From contig VSPN01000001.1 of assembly GCA_009775355.1 (NCBI GenBank), forward strand, positions 67,701 through 131,700: a DNA stretch of 64,000 nucleotides, written 5' to 3'. Numbering within the stretch: the first letter of the stretch is position 1; every line of letters starts with the position of its first letter. The translations under genes and the position numbers were made by a program. The stretch comes from Muribaculaceae bacterium. GTDB taxonomy: Bacteria; Bacteroidota; Bacteroidia; Bacteroidales; Muribaculaceae. A model generated the notes under the pieces. It had not been told where the DNA came from. It was given only the letters and a program-made list of their open reading frames with translations, and made no database searches. This document shows positions 18,301 to 28,791 of the stretch, piece by piece.

Positions 18301-19699
18301 GTATGGCCTTGCCCTCGATCATACGGGGCTGGAAAGCCTGAATACCGAGACGATGAAGTGTCGGAGCACGGTTCAGCAGCACAGGATGACCTTTCATGAC
18401 ATGCTCGAGGATATCCCATACCACGGGTTCCTTGCGGTCTACGATCTTCTTTGCGCTCTTGACAGTCTTCACGATGCCACGCTCGATGAGCTTGCGGATC
18501 ACGAAAGGCTTGTAAAGCTCGGCTGCCATAAGTTTGGGGATACCGCACTCATGCATCTTGAGCTCGGGACCGACGACAATCACCGAACGTGCTGAGTAAT
18601 CGACACGCTTACCGAGAAGGTTCTGACGGAAACGTCCCTGCTTACCTTTGAGCGAGTCTGACAGAGACTTGAGAGGCCTGTTGACATCGCTTTTCACCGC
18701 CGATGACTTGCGGCTGTTGTCAAGCAGCGAGTCAACTGCTTCCTGAAGGAGACGCTTCTCATTGCGGAGAATGACCTCGGGAGCCTGGATCTCGATGAGA
18801 CGTTTCAGTCGGTTGTTACGTATGATGACACGACGATATAGGTCGTTGAGGTCGGAAGTCGCGAAGCGACCGCCGTCGAGAGGCACGAGCGGACGGAGTT
18901 CAGGGGGAATCACGGGAACAGCCTTGAGCACCATCCACTCTGGACGGTTGCGGTTGGCCGACGCGATAAACGAGTTTACAACCTGAAGACGCTTGAGCGC
19001 CTCGGTCTTGCGTTGCTGGGAGCCGTCGGTGTTCGCACGCTGGCGAAGCTCGGCGGCAAGAGCCACGAGATCTATGTTCTGGAGAAGATCATAGATAGCC
19101 TCTGCTCCCATCTTGGCGATGAACTTGTTGGGATCTGTATCCTCGAGATACTCATTGCCCTCGGGCAGAGTCTCGAGCACTTTCATATACTGTTCTTCAG
19201 AAAGAAGTTCGAGACGCTCGAGCTTACGGACTTTGCCAGGCTCGACCTCCACCTCGATGTCAGTGGGGTTTATGACCACATAACGCTCGTAGTATATTAT
19301 GTCTTCGAGTTTCTTCGAAGGTATACCGAGCAAGTAGCCGATCTTGTTGGGGAGAGAACGGAAATACCAGATATGCGCCACAGGCACCACCAGCTCGATA
19401 TGCCCCATGCGCTCGCGACGCACTTTCTTCTCGGTGACCTCCACTCCGCAGCGGTCGCAGACGATGCCCTTGTAGCGGATTCTCTTATACTTTCCGCAGT
19501 GGCACTCATAGTCCTTGACAGGGCCGAAGATCTTCTCGCAGAAGAGACCGTCACGTTCCGGCTTGTATGTACGGTAGTTAATGGTCTCGGGCTTGAGCAC
19601 CTCGCCGCTTGACTTCTCCTTTATCTCCTCGGGAGAAGCAAGTCCGATAGTGATCTTCGTGAAGTTGCTTTTAATTTTATTGTCTCTTCTAAAAGCCAT
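15389..19699 (-). CDS. rpoC: DNA-directed RNA polymerase subunit beta'
   Basis: Catalytic subunit of RNA polymerase, 1436 residues. The N-terminal zinc finger (CHCGKYKRIRYKGIVCDRCG) and the magnesium-binding NADFDGDQMAVH are intact, as is the second zinc site (CESKKGVCAKCYGRNL). The trigger-loop and bridge-helix regions (GARGSKDQIRQLSGMRGLM and the following block) are complete. The length fits Bacteroidetes, which have a longer beta' than E. coli in the C-terminal half. It follows rpoB by 78 bases, a gap holding a GC-rich hairpin (CCGG and GCCGCC pairing with GGCGGC and CCGG, 19720-19756), and ends at a strong stem-loop. Confidence 0.99.
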   Translation of the reverse strand: MAFRRDNKIKSNFTKITIGLASPEEIKEKSSGEVLKPETINYRTYKPERDGLFCEKIFGPVKDYECHCGKYKRIRYKGIVCDRCGVEVTEKKVRRERMGHIELVVPVAHIWYFRSLPNKIGYLLGIPSKKLEDIIYYERYVVINPTDIEVEVEPGKVRKLERLELLSEEQYMKVLETLPEGNEYLEDTDPNKFIAKMGAEAIYDLLQNIDLVALAAELRQRANTDGSQQRKTEALKRLQVVNSFIASANRNRPEWMVLKAVPVIPPELRPLVPLDGGRFATSDLNDLYRRVIIRNNRLKRLIEIQAPEVILRNEKRLLQEAVDSLLDNSRKSSAVKSDVNRPLKSLSDSLKGKQGRFRQNLLGKRVDYSARSVIVVGPELKMHECGIPKLMAAELYKPFVIRKLIERGIVKTVKSAKKIVDRKEPVVWDILEHVMKGHPVLLNRAPTLHRLGIQAFQPRMIEGKAIQLHPLACTAFNADFDGDQMAVHLPLSNEAILEAQMLMLGAHNILNPANGAPITVPSQDMVLGLYYITKLRKGDKGEGTIFYGPEEAEIAYNEGRVTLHAPVTILVEDVVDGKPVKVLRDNTSVGRVLFNQYVPKEIGYVNEIISKKSLRGIISNVIKTCGVTRSAQFLDDIKNLGYRMAFRGGLSFNLGDVIIPEEKAQYVAEGHAQVEEVLNNYAMGFITGNDRYNQVIDIWTHVNDHLASTLMKQMEEDQQGFNSVYMMLDSGARGSKDQIRQLSGMRGLMAKPQKAGAEGGQIIENPILANFKEGLSVLEYFISTHGARKGLADTALKTADAGYLTRRLVDVAHDVIINEEDCGTLRGLVCTEIKNNEEVVASLSERILGRVSVHDVVDPYNPEDIIVRAGEEITEAAAERIEKSPIESVEIRSVLTCESKKGVCAKCYGRNLSTHRMVQKGEAVGVIAAQSIGEPGTQLTLRTFHVGGVAGNVAAKKDVTTRHDGRLEIEELRTVKDKDGVDIVVGRMAEMRIVEPKSGIVLMNANIPYGSRLYCKEGQEVTAGTMICEWDPFNAVIVAEEGGTVRFENVEEGVTYRVESEEGTNLHEKIIIESKDRTKVPSAQLYGADGELIRTYSLPVGAHLLINEGDKLTPGEVFVKIPRASNSAGDITGGLPRVTELFEARNPSNPAVVSEIDGEVMIGKIKRGNREISVTSKLGQEKKYLVPLSKQILVQENDYVRAGTPLSDGATTPEDILNIMGPTAVQEYIVNEVQDVYRMQGVKINDKHFEVIVRQMMRKVNIIDPGDTRFLEQQIVDKRDFMDENDSIWGKKYITDAGDSQTYRAGMIITQRKLRDENSSLKRKDLRTMTVRDAVPATSRQILQGITRAALQTSSFMSAASFQETTKVLNEAAINGKSDTLEGMKENVICGHLIPAGTGLREYQKLVVANKEELAALQLTDSPEDIIDVEHAGING

Positions 19700-19777
19700 A
19701 TTATGGTTCCTTGTTTGATCCGGATTCCGCCGCCGTAGATCCGGCGGCAGAACCGGAAGGATTTTCTTAATAAATTT

Positions 19778-23593
<3,816 letters not shown>

Positions 23594-23908
23594 TTGGTGT
23601 AGTTTAAGATTCTATGGGCTTAGCAATTTCGCTCATATCGGAGAAAGACCCGGATTCTCTGATCCGGAATATCTCCTGATGCCGACGTCCTGGAAAGGCG
23701 TTGACACATAAAAGTGCCAGAAACAGACACGCATCAAATTACGGAAGCGGAAAGTTCCCAGACCTGCCCGTCACACGGGTATTCCACAACTGGCGACAAT
23801 AAGTAGCCATGTTCATGCCCGGATCAGGGGAACTCCGTTATCCCGGAGCCACGGATAGACGAGAGAGAGAAGAAACGTGAGAAAGAGGAGAAGAGTAAAT
23901 GCCACAAA
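23594..23908 (-). other. Structured untranslated leader of rpoB
   Basis: No coding potential is visible in this gap. It contains several short inverted repeats: CCGGAT/ATCCGG (23650-23667), CCCGT/ACGGG (23767-23779), and a GC-rich block near 23825-23860. No consensus promoter was found on the minus strand. The region may hold processing signals between rplL and rpoB, as known in enterobacteria, but that is inference. Confidence 0.5.
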
Positions 23909-23938
23909 AGGTTAAGAACACAAAAGTGTTCCTAACCT
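23909..23938 (-). terminator. Attenuator-like hairpin between rplL and rpoB
   Basis: On the minus-strand RNA, a 13-bp stem (23926-23938 with 23909-23921) closes a UUUU loop and is followed by UUUUGUGG. The single A-C mismatch on the plus strand becomes a G-U pair in the transcript, so the structure fits minus-strand RNA. It sits 22 bases after the rplL stop and may let only part of the transcripts continue into rpoBC. Confidence 0.75.
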
Positions 23939-23959
23939 ATCTGTGGATTTGTCGGTATC

Positions 23960-24334
23960 TTATTTGAGCTCAACCTCGGCACCAGCCTCTTCGAGCTGCT
24001 TCTTCAGACCCTCAGCCTCAGCCTTGGGAAGACCTTCCTTGATTGTGTTGGGAGCACCGTCAACGAGCTCTTTAGCCTCTTTGAGGCCGAGACCAGTGAG
24101 CTCCTTAACGAGCTTCACAACAGCGAGCTTGCTTGCGCCGGCTGCCTTAAGAACTACGTCGAAATTAGTTTTCTCCTCGGCAGCGGGAGCGCCTGCTGCG
24201 GGTCCGGCTGCTACAGCCACTGCAGCGGCTGCGGGCTCGATGCCGTATTCAGTCTTGAGGATCTCAGCGAGTTCGTTAACTTCCTTTACTGTAAGGTTAA
24301 CAAGCTGTTCTGCAAATGCTTTCAAATCTGCCAT
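23960..24334 (-). CDS. rplL: 50S ribosomal protein L7/L12
   Basis: Stalk protein of the large ribosomal subunit, 124 residues, which recruits translation factors. The N-terminal dimerisation helix (VNLTVKEVNELAEILK), the Ala/Gly-rich hinge (AAAAVAVAAGPAAGAPA) and the C-terminal factor-binding domain (KLAVVKLVKELTGLGLKEAKELVD) are in the usual order. It follows rplJ by 35 bases, and the attenuator-like hairpin lies immediately downstream. No anomaly is visible. Confidence 0.98.
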   Translation of the reverse strand: MADLKAFAEQLVNLTVKEVNELAEILKTEYGIEPAAAAVAVAAGPAAGAPAAEEKTNFDVVLKAAGASKLAVVKLVKELTGLGLKEAKELVDGAPNTIKEGLPKAEAEGLKKQLEEAGAEVELK

Positions 24335-24369
24335 TTTCGTATTTGTTTTTTTGAATTTTTAAACTTGGG

Positions 24370-24894
24370 TTATGCTTCTTTTTTGGAGAGAGTCTCAAGG
24401 ATGCCATGAAGCTTGTTGGCACCAGACTGGAGAGAGCTGATAACGTTCTTAGCAGGCGACTGCAGCAGAGCCACAACATCGGCGATAAGTTCGTTCTTGC
24501 TCTTGATGTTGGCGAGGGTTTCAAGCTGCTCCTCACCGATATAGACCGATTCCTCAACGAATGCACCCTTAAGCATGGGGAGCGTATCGTTCTTGTCGCG
24601 GAATTTCTTGATGAGCTTAGCCGGAGCGTTGCCGACATTGCTGAGAAGCAATGTGGTCTCGCCGTGGAGAAGATCATAAAGACCTGAGTAATCTGTCTCG
24701 CTTGCCTCAAAAGCCTTGCGGAGGAGTGTATTCTTGACACAGAGCATTTTGACGTCAGCACCGAAACATGCACGGCGGAGACTGCTTGTCTTCTCGGCAT
24801 TGAGACCGGAAGTCTGAGTCAGATATACACAGCTGTAGTTAGCCAGCTCCTCACTTATCTTGGCAATGATTATCGCTTTATCTTCCTTTTTCAT
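24370..24894 (-). CDS. rplJ: 50S ribosomal protein L10
   Basis: Base of the ribosomal stalk, binding 23S rRNA through its N-terminal globular part (residues 1-130) and L7/L12 dimers through the C-terminal helix (about 135-174, ALLQSPAKNVISSLQSGANKLHGILE). Length of 174 is normal. Only 20 bases separate it from rplA, so the long L10 leader that autoregulates this operon in enterobacteria cannot be present here in its usual place. Confidence 0.97.
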   Translation of the reverse strand: MKKEDKAIIIAKISEELANYSCVYLTQTSGLNAEKTSSLRRACFGADVKMLCVKNTLLRKAFEASETDYSGLYDLLHGETTLLLSNVGNAPAKLIKKFRDKNDTLPMLKGAFVEESVYIGEEQLETLANIKSKNELIADVVALLQSPAKNVISSLQSGANKLHGILETLSKKEA

Positions 24895-24914
24895 TTCGTT
24901 AGTCGTTATTAAGA

Positions 24915-25610
24915 TTATTCAGCGACCGACTTAGGCTCGACCTTGATGCCGGGGCCCATGGTGCTTGAAAGATAAATGCTCCTGATGTATGTACCTTTTG
25001 AAGTGGCGGGTTTAAGCTTGATAAGAGTGTTGATGAACTCTTTCGCGTTCTCAGCCATCTTCTCGGCCGGGAAAGAAACCTTACCGATCGAGGCATGGAT
25101 GATACCTGTTTTGTCGACCTTGAAGTCGATCTTACCCTGCTTTACTTCTTTGACAGCCTTAGCGACATCCATAGTCACAGTACCACTCTTGGGATTAGGC
25201 ATGAGTCCGCGAGGACCGAGGATACGGCCGAGGGGACCAAGCTTGCCCATTACAGAAGGCTGGGTGATGATGACATCGACATCGGTCCAACCCTCTTTGA
25301 TCTTCTGGATGTATTCATCGAGACCAACATAGTCGGCACCGGCTTCCTTAGCGGCAGCCTCAGCGTCAGCATTGCACAACACGAGCACTTTGACCTCCTT
25401 GCCTGTACCGTGGGGAAGCGAAACGACGCCACGCACCATCTGGTCGGCCTTGCGGGGATCCACGCCGAGACGGACATCAATATCGAAAGATGCATCGAAC
25501 TTCTCGAAAGAAGCCTCTTTCACCTTCACGGTAGCCTCGTTCAAAGTATATGCCTTCCCGGGTTCAATCTTCGCTAAAGCCAACTTTTGATTTTTTGTCA
25601 GTTTTCCCAT
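24915..25610 (-). CDS. rplA: 50S ribosomal protein L1
   Basis: Large-subunit protein of the L1 stalk, 231 residues, involved in tRNA exit. The diagnostic segment MGKLGPLGRILGPRGLMPNPK with the following GTVT is intact, and the two-domain length is typical. It begins 14 bases after the rplK stop, so the two genes form a tight pair as in most bacteria. In E. coli L1 represses rplKA translation; no mimic of its rRNA site was recognised in the rplK leader. Confidence 0.98.
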   Translation of the reverse strand: MGKLTKNQKLALAKIEPGKAYTLNEATVKVKEASFEKFDASFDIDVRLGVDPRKADQMVRGVVSLPHGTGKEVKVLVLCNADAEAAAKEAGADYVGLDEYIQKIKEGWTDVDVIITQPSVMGKLGPLGRILGPRGLMPNPKSGTVTMDVAKAVKEVKQGKIDFKVDKTGIIHASIGKVSFPAEKMAENAKEFINTLIKLKPATSKGTYIRSIYLSSTMGPGIKVEPKSVAE

Positions 25611-25624
25611 TTGTCTGAAGATTT

Positions 25625-26068
25625 TTAATTGTTCTCAGGGAAGTCCCCTTTGACGGTTATACCCATGCTCCTCGCAGTGCCAGCGACCATGCGCATCGCT
25701 GAGTCTAAAGTAAAACAGTTCAAATCCGGCATTTTGTCCTGAGCAATTGTCTTGACCTGATCCCAGGTGATCTCAGCCACTTTCTTGCGGTTAGGCTGTG
25801 CGGAGCCGCTTTTGAGCTTAGCGACCTCCTTGAGCTGAACTGCAACGGGGGGAGTCTTTACGATAAAGTCGAAGCTCTTGTCTGTGTAATATGTGATTAC
25901 TACAGGAAGAACCTTACCGGCCTTATCCTGGGTGCGGGCATTGAATTGCTTGCAAAATTCCATGATATTAATACCCTTAGAACCCAGCGCGGGACCTACG
26001 GGAGGAGACGGATTTGCAGCACCGCCCTTAATCTGTAATTTGATCTGTCCAGCAATTTCTTTTGCCAT
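25625..26068 (-). CDS. rplK: 50S ribosomal protein L11
   Basis: Large-subunit protein at the GTPase-associated centre, 147 residues. The N-terminal domain has the typical KLQIKGGAANPSPPVGPALG with the proline-rich linker, and the C-terminal rRNA-binding domain ends GTARSMGITVKGDF. It follows nusG by 70 bases and leads into rplA after 14 bases. No irregularity is visible. Confidence 0.98.
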   Translation of the reverse strand: MAKEIAGQIKLQIKGGAANPSPPVGPALGSKGINIMEFCKQFNARTQDKAGKVLPVVITYYTDKSFDFIVKTPPVAVQLKEVAKLKSGSAQPNRKKVAEITWDQVKTIAQDKMPDLNCFTLDSAMRMVAGTARSMGITVKGDFPENN

Positions 26069-26138
26069 TGTTCTACTTTGTTAAATGAGTTGTTTGTTGT
26101 CGTGAATTCGGATCTCCTGCTCGTAACACAGCCGGATA

Positions 26139-26696
26139 TCACACCCTCTCGACCTGGGAATTTTCCAGCTCCAAATCAGTGGGGCGGCCGAAAATCTTAA
26201 CCTCCATCTTGATTTTCTTTCTGTCGGAATTGACCTCCTTGATGACGCCACTGAACCCGGAGAAGGGCCCGAACGTTACCTTTACAGGTTCGCCTACGAG
26301 ATAGTCATCGACCGCGTCAGCAACAGGCTGACGCATCTCATCGGCAGTGCCCAGCATTCTTTTCACCTCTATCTCGCGCAAAGCCATAGGATCACTGTTC
26401 TTGGCGCGTCCGCGCAAAAAATCAATGACATTAGTAGTGTTGCGGAGCTCATATATTACCTCACCGGTGAGTTTTGCCTCAACAAAAACATAACCGGGAT
26501 AGAGGTTGCGCTCCTTCAGCACTTTCTTGCCATTGCGCATGGTGTAAACTTTCTGCGTGGGGATCAATACCTGCTCGACGTAAAGACCGAGATCTGTATT
26601 CTTGATGGCTGCATCAAGAATTTCCTTGACCTTGGCCTCTTTACCAGAAATGGCACGCAGAACGTACCATGCCTTCTTAACTTCAGCTTCAGCCAT
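26139..26696 (-). CDS. nusG: Transcription termination/antitermination protein NusG
   Basis: General elongation factor linking RNA polymerase to Rho and the ribosome, 185 residues. The NGN domain (residues 8-120) begins KKAWYVLRAISGKEAKVKEIL and contains the NLYPGYVFVEAKL core. A KOW motif follows near 133-165 (VGEPVKVTFGPFSGFSGVIKEVN). It follows secE by 21 bases, the near-universal secE-nusG pair. The domain content is that of the housekeeping NusG, not of the UpxY-type paralogues that drive capsule operons in Bacteroides. Confidence 0.97.
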   Translation of the reverse strand: MAEAEVKKAWYVLRAISGKEAKVKEILDAAIKNTDLGLYVEQVLIPTQKVYTMRNGKKVLKERNLYPGYVFVEAKLTGEVIYELRNTTNVIDFLRGRAKNSDPMALREIEVKRMLGTADEMRQPVADAVDDYLVGEPVKVTFGPFSGFSGVIKEVNSDRKKIKMEVKIFGRPTDLELENSQVERV

Positions 26697-26717
26697 TGAA
26701 AACCGCGTTAGATAAGT

Positions 26718-26909
26718 TTAAAAATTAATACTGTACACTAATTCCATCAGCAAAGAGAAAACTTTGTCTACAGCCCAAATGAAGACTGCCAATATGACGG
26801 AAGCTATCAACACCAGCACGGAACTGTTGATCAAAGCTTTCTGAGATGGCCAGGAGACTTTGTAGACGAGTTCGTCGTAGGACTCCTTTATATCTTTAAA
26901 TAATTTCAT
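26718..26909 (-). CDS. secE: Preprotein translocase subunit SecE
   Basis: Small essential subunit of the SecYEG channel, 63 residues. The amphipathic N-terminal helix and conserved hinge (SYDELVYKVSWPSQKAL) are followed by one membrane helix (LINSSVLVLIASVILAVFIWAVDKVFS). This is the short one-helix form found outside the gamma-proteobacteria. It lies between tRNA-Trp and nusG. Confidence 0.96.
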   Translation of the reverse strand: MKLFKDIKESYDELVYKVSWPSQKALINSSVLVLIASVILAVFIWAVDKVFSLLMELVYSINF

Positions 26910-26922
26910 TTCACTTCTGTAT

Positions 26923-26998
26923 TGGCACGGGAAGAAAGACTCGAACTCTCGACACCTGGTTTTGGAGACCAGTGCTCTACCAACTGAGCTATTCCCGT
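26923..26998 (-). tRNA. tRNA-Trp (anticodon CCA)
   Basis: The minus strand folds into a complete cloverleaf: acceptor ACGGGAA/TTCCCGT, D-arm GCTC..GAGC, anticodon loop CTCCAAA on a CTGGT/ACCAG-type stem, and T-arm GAGAG-TTCGAGT-CTTTC. The 3' CCA is encoded (26923-26925). It lies between tuf and secE, a position shared by many bacteria. Confidence 0.96.
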
Positions 26999-27003
26999 GT
27001 ATG

Positions 27004-27033
27004 GCGCGGAACTCCGGAACCGAAGTTCCGCGC
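27004..27033. other. Perfect hairpin between tuf and tRNA-Trp
   Basis: GCGCGGAACT (27004-27013) pairs perfectly with AGTTCCGCGC (27024-27033), 5 bases before the 5' end of tRNA-Trp on the minus strand. In that direction no U-tract follows, since the run of T lies on the tuf side. It may be a processing site or a weak terminator between tuf and the tRNA. Confidence 0.6.
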
Positions 27034-27058
27034 TTGATAATTTTTTTTTAGGATCTGA

Positions 27059-28246
27059 TTAGTCCTCGATCACACCTGTGATCTGACCCGAACCTACTGT
27101 GCGACCACCCTCGCGGATAGCGAAACGGAGACCGTTGTCCATAGCAACCGGAGTGATGAGCTTAACGTCGATCTCAACGTTGTCGCCGGGCATCACCATC
27201 TCTACACCCTCGGGGAGAGAGATCTCACCTGTAACGTCGAGAGTACGGATGTAGAACTGGGGACGGTATTTGTTGTGGAACGGAGTGTGACGACCACCCT
27301 CTTCTTTCTTAAGGATGTAGACCTGAGCCTTGAAGTGATCGTGAGGTTTAACCTGTCCGGGGTGGCAGATAACCATACCACGCTTGATTTCATCTTTGTC
27401 GATACCACGAAGGAGAAGACCTACGTTGTCACCAGCCTCACCCTCGTCGAGGATCTTGCGGAACATCTCGACACCGGTTACGACAGACTTCTTGTCAGCA
27501 CCAAGACCAAGGATCTGAACCTCGTCGCCTACTTTCACGCGGCCAGCCTCGATACGACCTGTTGCAACTGTACCACGACCTGTGATCGAGAATACGTCCT
27601 CAACGGGCATAAGGAAGGGTTTGTCAACGTCACGGGGAGGAAGGGGAATCCAGTTGTCAACAGCATCCATGAGCTCAAGAACTTTCTCAACCCACTTCGG
27701 ATCGCCTTCGAGAGCACCGAGTGCAGAACCGCGGATAACGGGAGTGTTGTCGCCGTCATACTCGTACTGAGAAAGAAGGTCACGCATATCCATCTCAACG
27801 AGCTCGAGCATCTCTTCGTCGTCAACCTGGTCACACTTGTTCATGAAAACAACAAGACGGGGAACGTTCACCTGACGAGCGAGAAGGATGTGCTCGCGAG
27901 TCTGGGGCATCGGACCGTCAGTAGCGGCAACCACGATGATAGCACCGTCCATCTGAGCAGCACCGGTAACCATGTTCTTCACATAGTCGGCGTGTCCAGG
28001 GCAGTCTACGTGAGCGTAGTGACGATTTGCAGTCTGATACTCAACGTGAGCAGTGTTGATAGTAATACCACGCTCTTTCTCTTCGGGAGCGTTGTCGATT
28101 GAATCGAATGAACGGAGTTCGGAGAGGCCTTTTTCTGCGAGCACCTTAGTGATGGCAGCAGTAAGAGTAGTCTTACCGTGGTCCACGTGACCGATGGTAC
28201 CGATGTTTACATGCGGTTTGGTTCTTTCGAATTTTTCTTTAGCCAT
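27059..28246 (-). CDS. tuf: Elongation factor Tu
   Basis: GTPase that delivers aminoacyl-tRNA to the ribosome, 395 residues. G motifs are intact: GHVDHGKT (P-loop), RGITI (switch I), DCPGHADYVK, NKCD and SAL. The Gly residue of the GHVDHGKTTL loop, the tRNA-binding domain 2 and domain 3 are full length. It stands directly behind four tRNA genes, repeating the thrU-tyrU-glyT-thrT-tufB order of E. coli, and is probably co-transcribed with them from the promoter at 28692-28723. Confidence 0.99.
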   Translation of the reverse strand: MAKEKFERTKPHVNIGTIGHVDHGKTTLTAAITKVLAEKGLSELRSFDSIDNAPEEKERGITINTAHVEYQTANRHYAHVDCPGHADYVKNMVTGAAQMDGAIIVVAATDGPMPQTREHILLARQVNVPRLVVFMNKCDQVDDEEMLELVEMDMRDLLSQYEYDGDNTPVIRGSALGALEGDPKWVEKVLELMDAVDNWIPLPPRDVDKPFLMPVEDVFSITGRGTVATGRIEAGRVKVGDEVQILGLGADKKSVVTGVEMFRKILDEGEAGDNVGLLLRGIDKDEIKRGMVICHPGQVKPHDHFKAQVYILKKEEGGRHTPFHNKYRPQFYIRTLDVTGEISLPEGVEMVMPGDNVEIDVKLITPVAMDNGLRFAIREGGRTVGSGQITGVIED

Positions 28247-28307
28247 AGTCTTGTGCTATTATTTTGTATTTGTTAATTCTCGTCTTCTCGAGGAGAGAGA
28301 CCATTAG

Positions 28308-28379
<72 letters not shown>

Positions 28380-28387
28380 AAGATTTG

Positions 28388-28460
28388 AGCGGAAGACGAG
28401 GTTCGAACTCGCGACCCTTAGCTTGGAAGGCTAATGCTCTACCAACTGAGCTACTTCCGC
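28388..28460 (-). tRNA. tRNA-Gly (anticodon TCC)
   Basis: Perfect acceptor stem GCGGAAG/CTTCCGC, anticodon stem TTAGC/GCTAA around CTTCCAA, and a T-arm GCGAG-TTCGAAC-CTCGT. CCA is not encoded. Third gene of the tRNA-tuf cluster, the place of glyT in E. coli. Confidence 0.96.
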
Positions 28461-28481
28461 AAATGCCGTCACCGGCGTGAG

Positions 28482-28567
28482 TGGTGGGTGGAGATGGATT
28501 CGAACCACCGTAGGCATAAGCCAGCAGATTTACAGTCTGCCCCATTTGGCCACTCTGGTATCCACCC
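28482..28567 (-). tRNA. tRNA-Tyr (anticodon GTA)
   Basis: Class II tRNA with a long variable arm: acceptor GGGTGGA/TCCACCC, anticodon loop with GTA in GCAGACTGTAAATCTGC, and encoded 3' CCA at 28482-28484. Second gene of the cluster, the place of tyrU in E. coli. Confidence 0.96.
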
Positions 28568-28574
28568 TTGGGGG

Positions 28575-28648
28575 AGCCTCTTGTCGGATTCGAACCAACG
28601 ACCCCGAGATTACAAATCACGTGCTCTGGCCAACTGAGCTAAAGAGGC
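28575..28648 (-). tRNA. tRNA-Thr (anticodon TGT)
   Basis: Acceptor GCCTCTT/AAGAGGC, anticodon loop TTTGTAA on the stem CGTGA/TCTCG, with one U-U mismatch in that stem. CCA is not encoded. First gene of the cluster, 44 bases downstream of a consensus -7 element; the place of thrU in E. coli. Confidence 0.94.
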
Positions 28649-28691
28649 GTTTGAAACTCGCCGCGTTGAGTGTGTCAGCGAATTTCGAGTG

Positions 28692-28723
28692 CAAAGGTAT
28701 AACAATTTTCTGATGTATGCAAA
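28692..28723 (-). promoter_or_regulatory. Bacteroides-type promoter of the tRNA-tuf operon
   Basis: Read on the minus strand, TTTG (28723-28720), 20 bases, then TACCTTTG (28699-28692). Both elements and their spacing match the Bacteroides consensus. Transcription should begin about 28685, some 37 bases before the first tRNA. Confidence 0.88.
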
Positions 28724-28791
28724 CTATTTTTGCAAAAAATCGTTATTTTTTCTTGTTTTTTTGAGACGACTACTTTATCGGTTTACTCTAA

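Noticed and set aside
16391..18595. Long plus-strand frames (336-360 codons) opposite rpoC
   Set aside because: They are shadows of the conserved rpoC coding sequence, caused by its codon use.
24895..24914. L10-type autoregulatory leader before rplJ
   Set aside because: Only 20 bases lie between rplA and rplJ, too little for the known structure.
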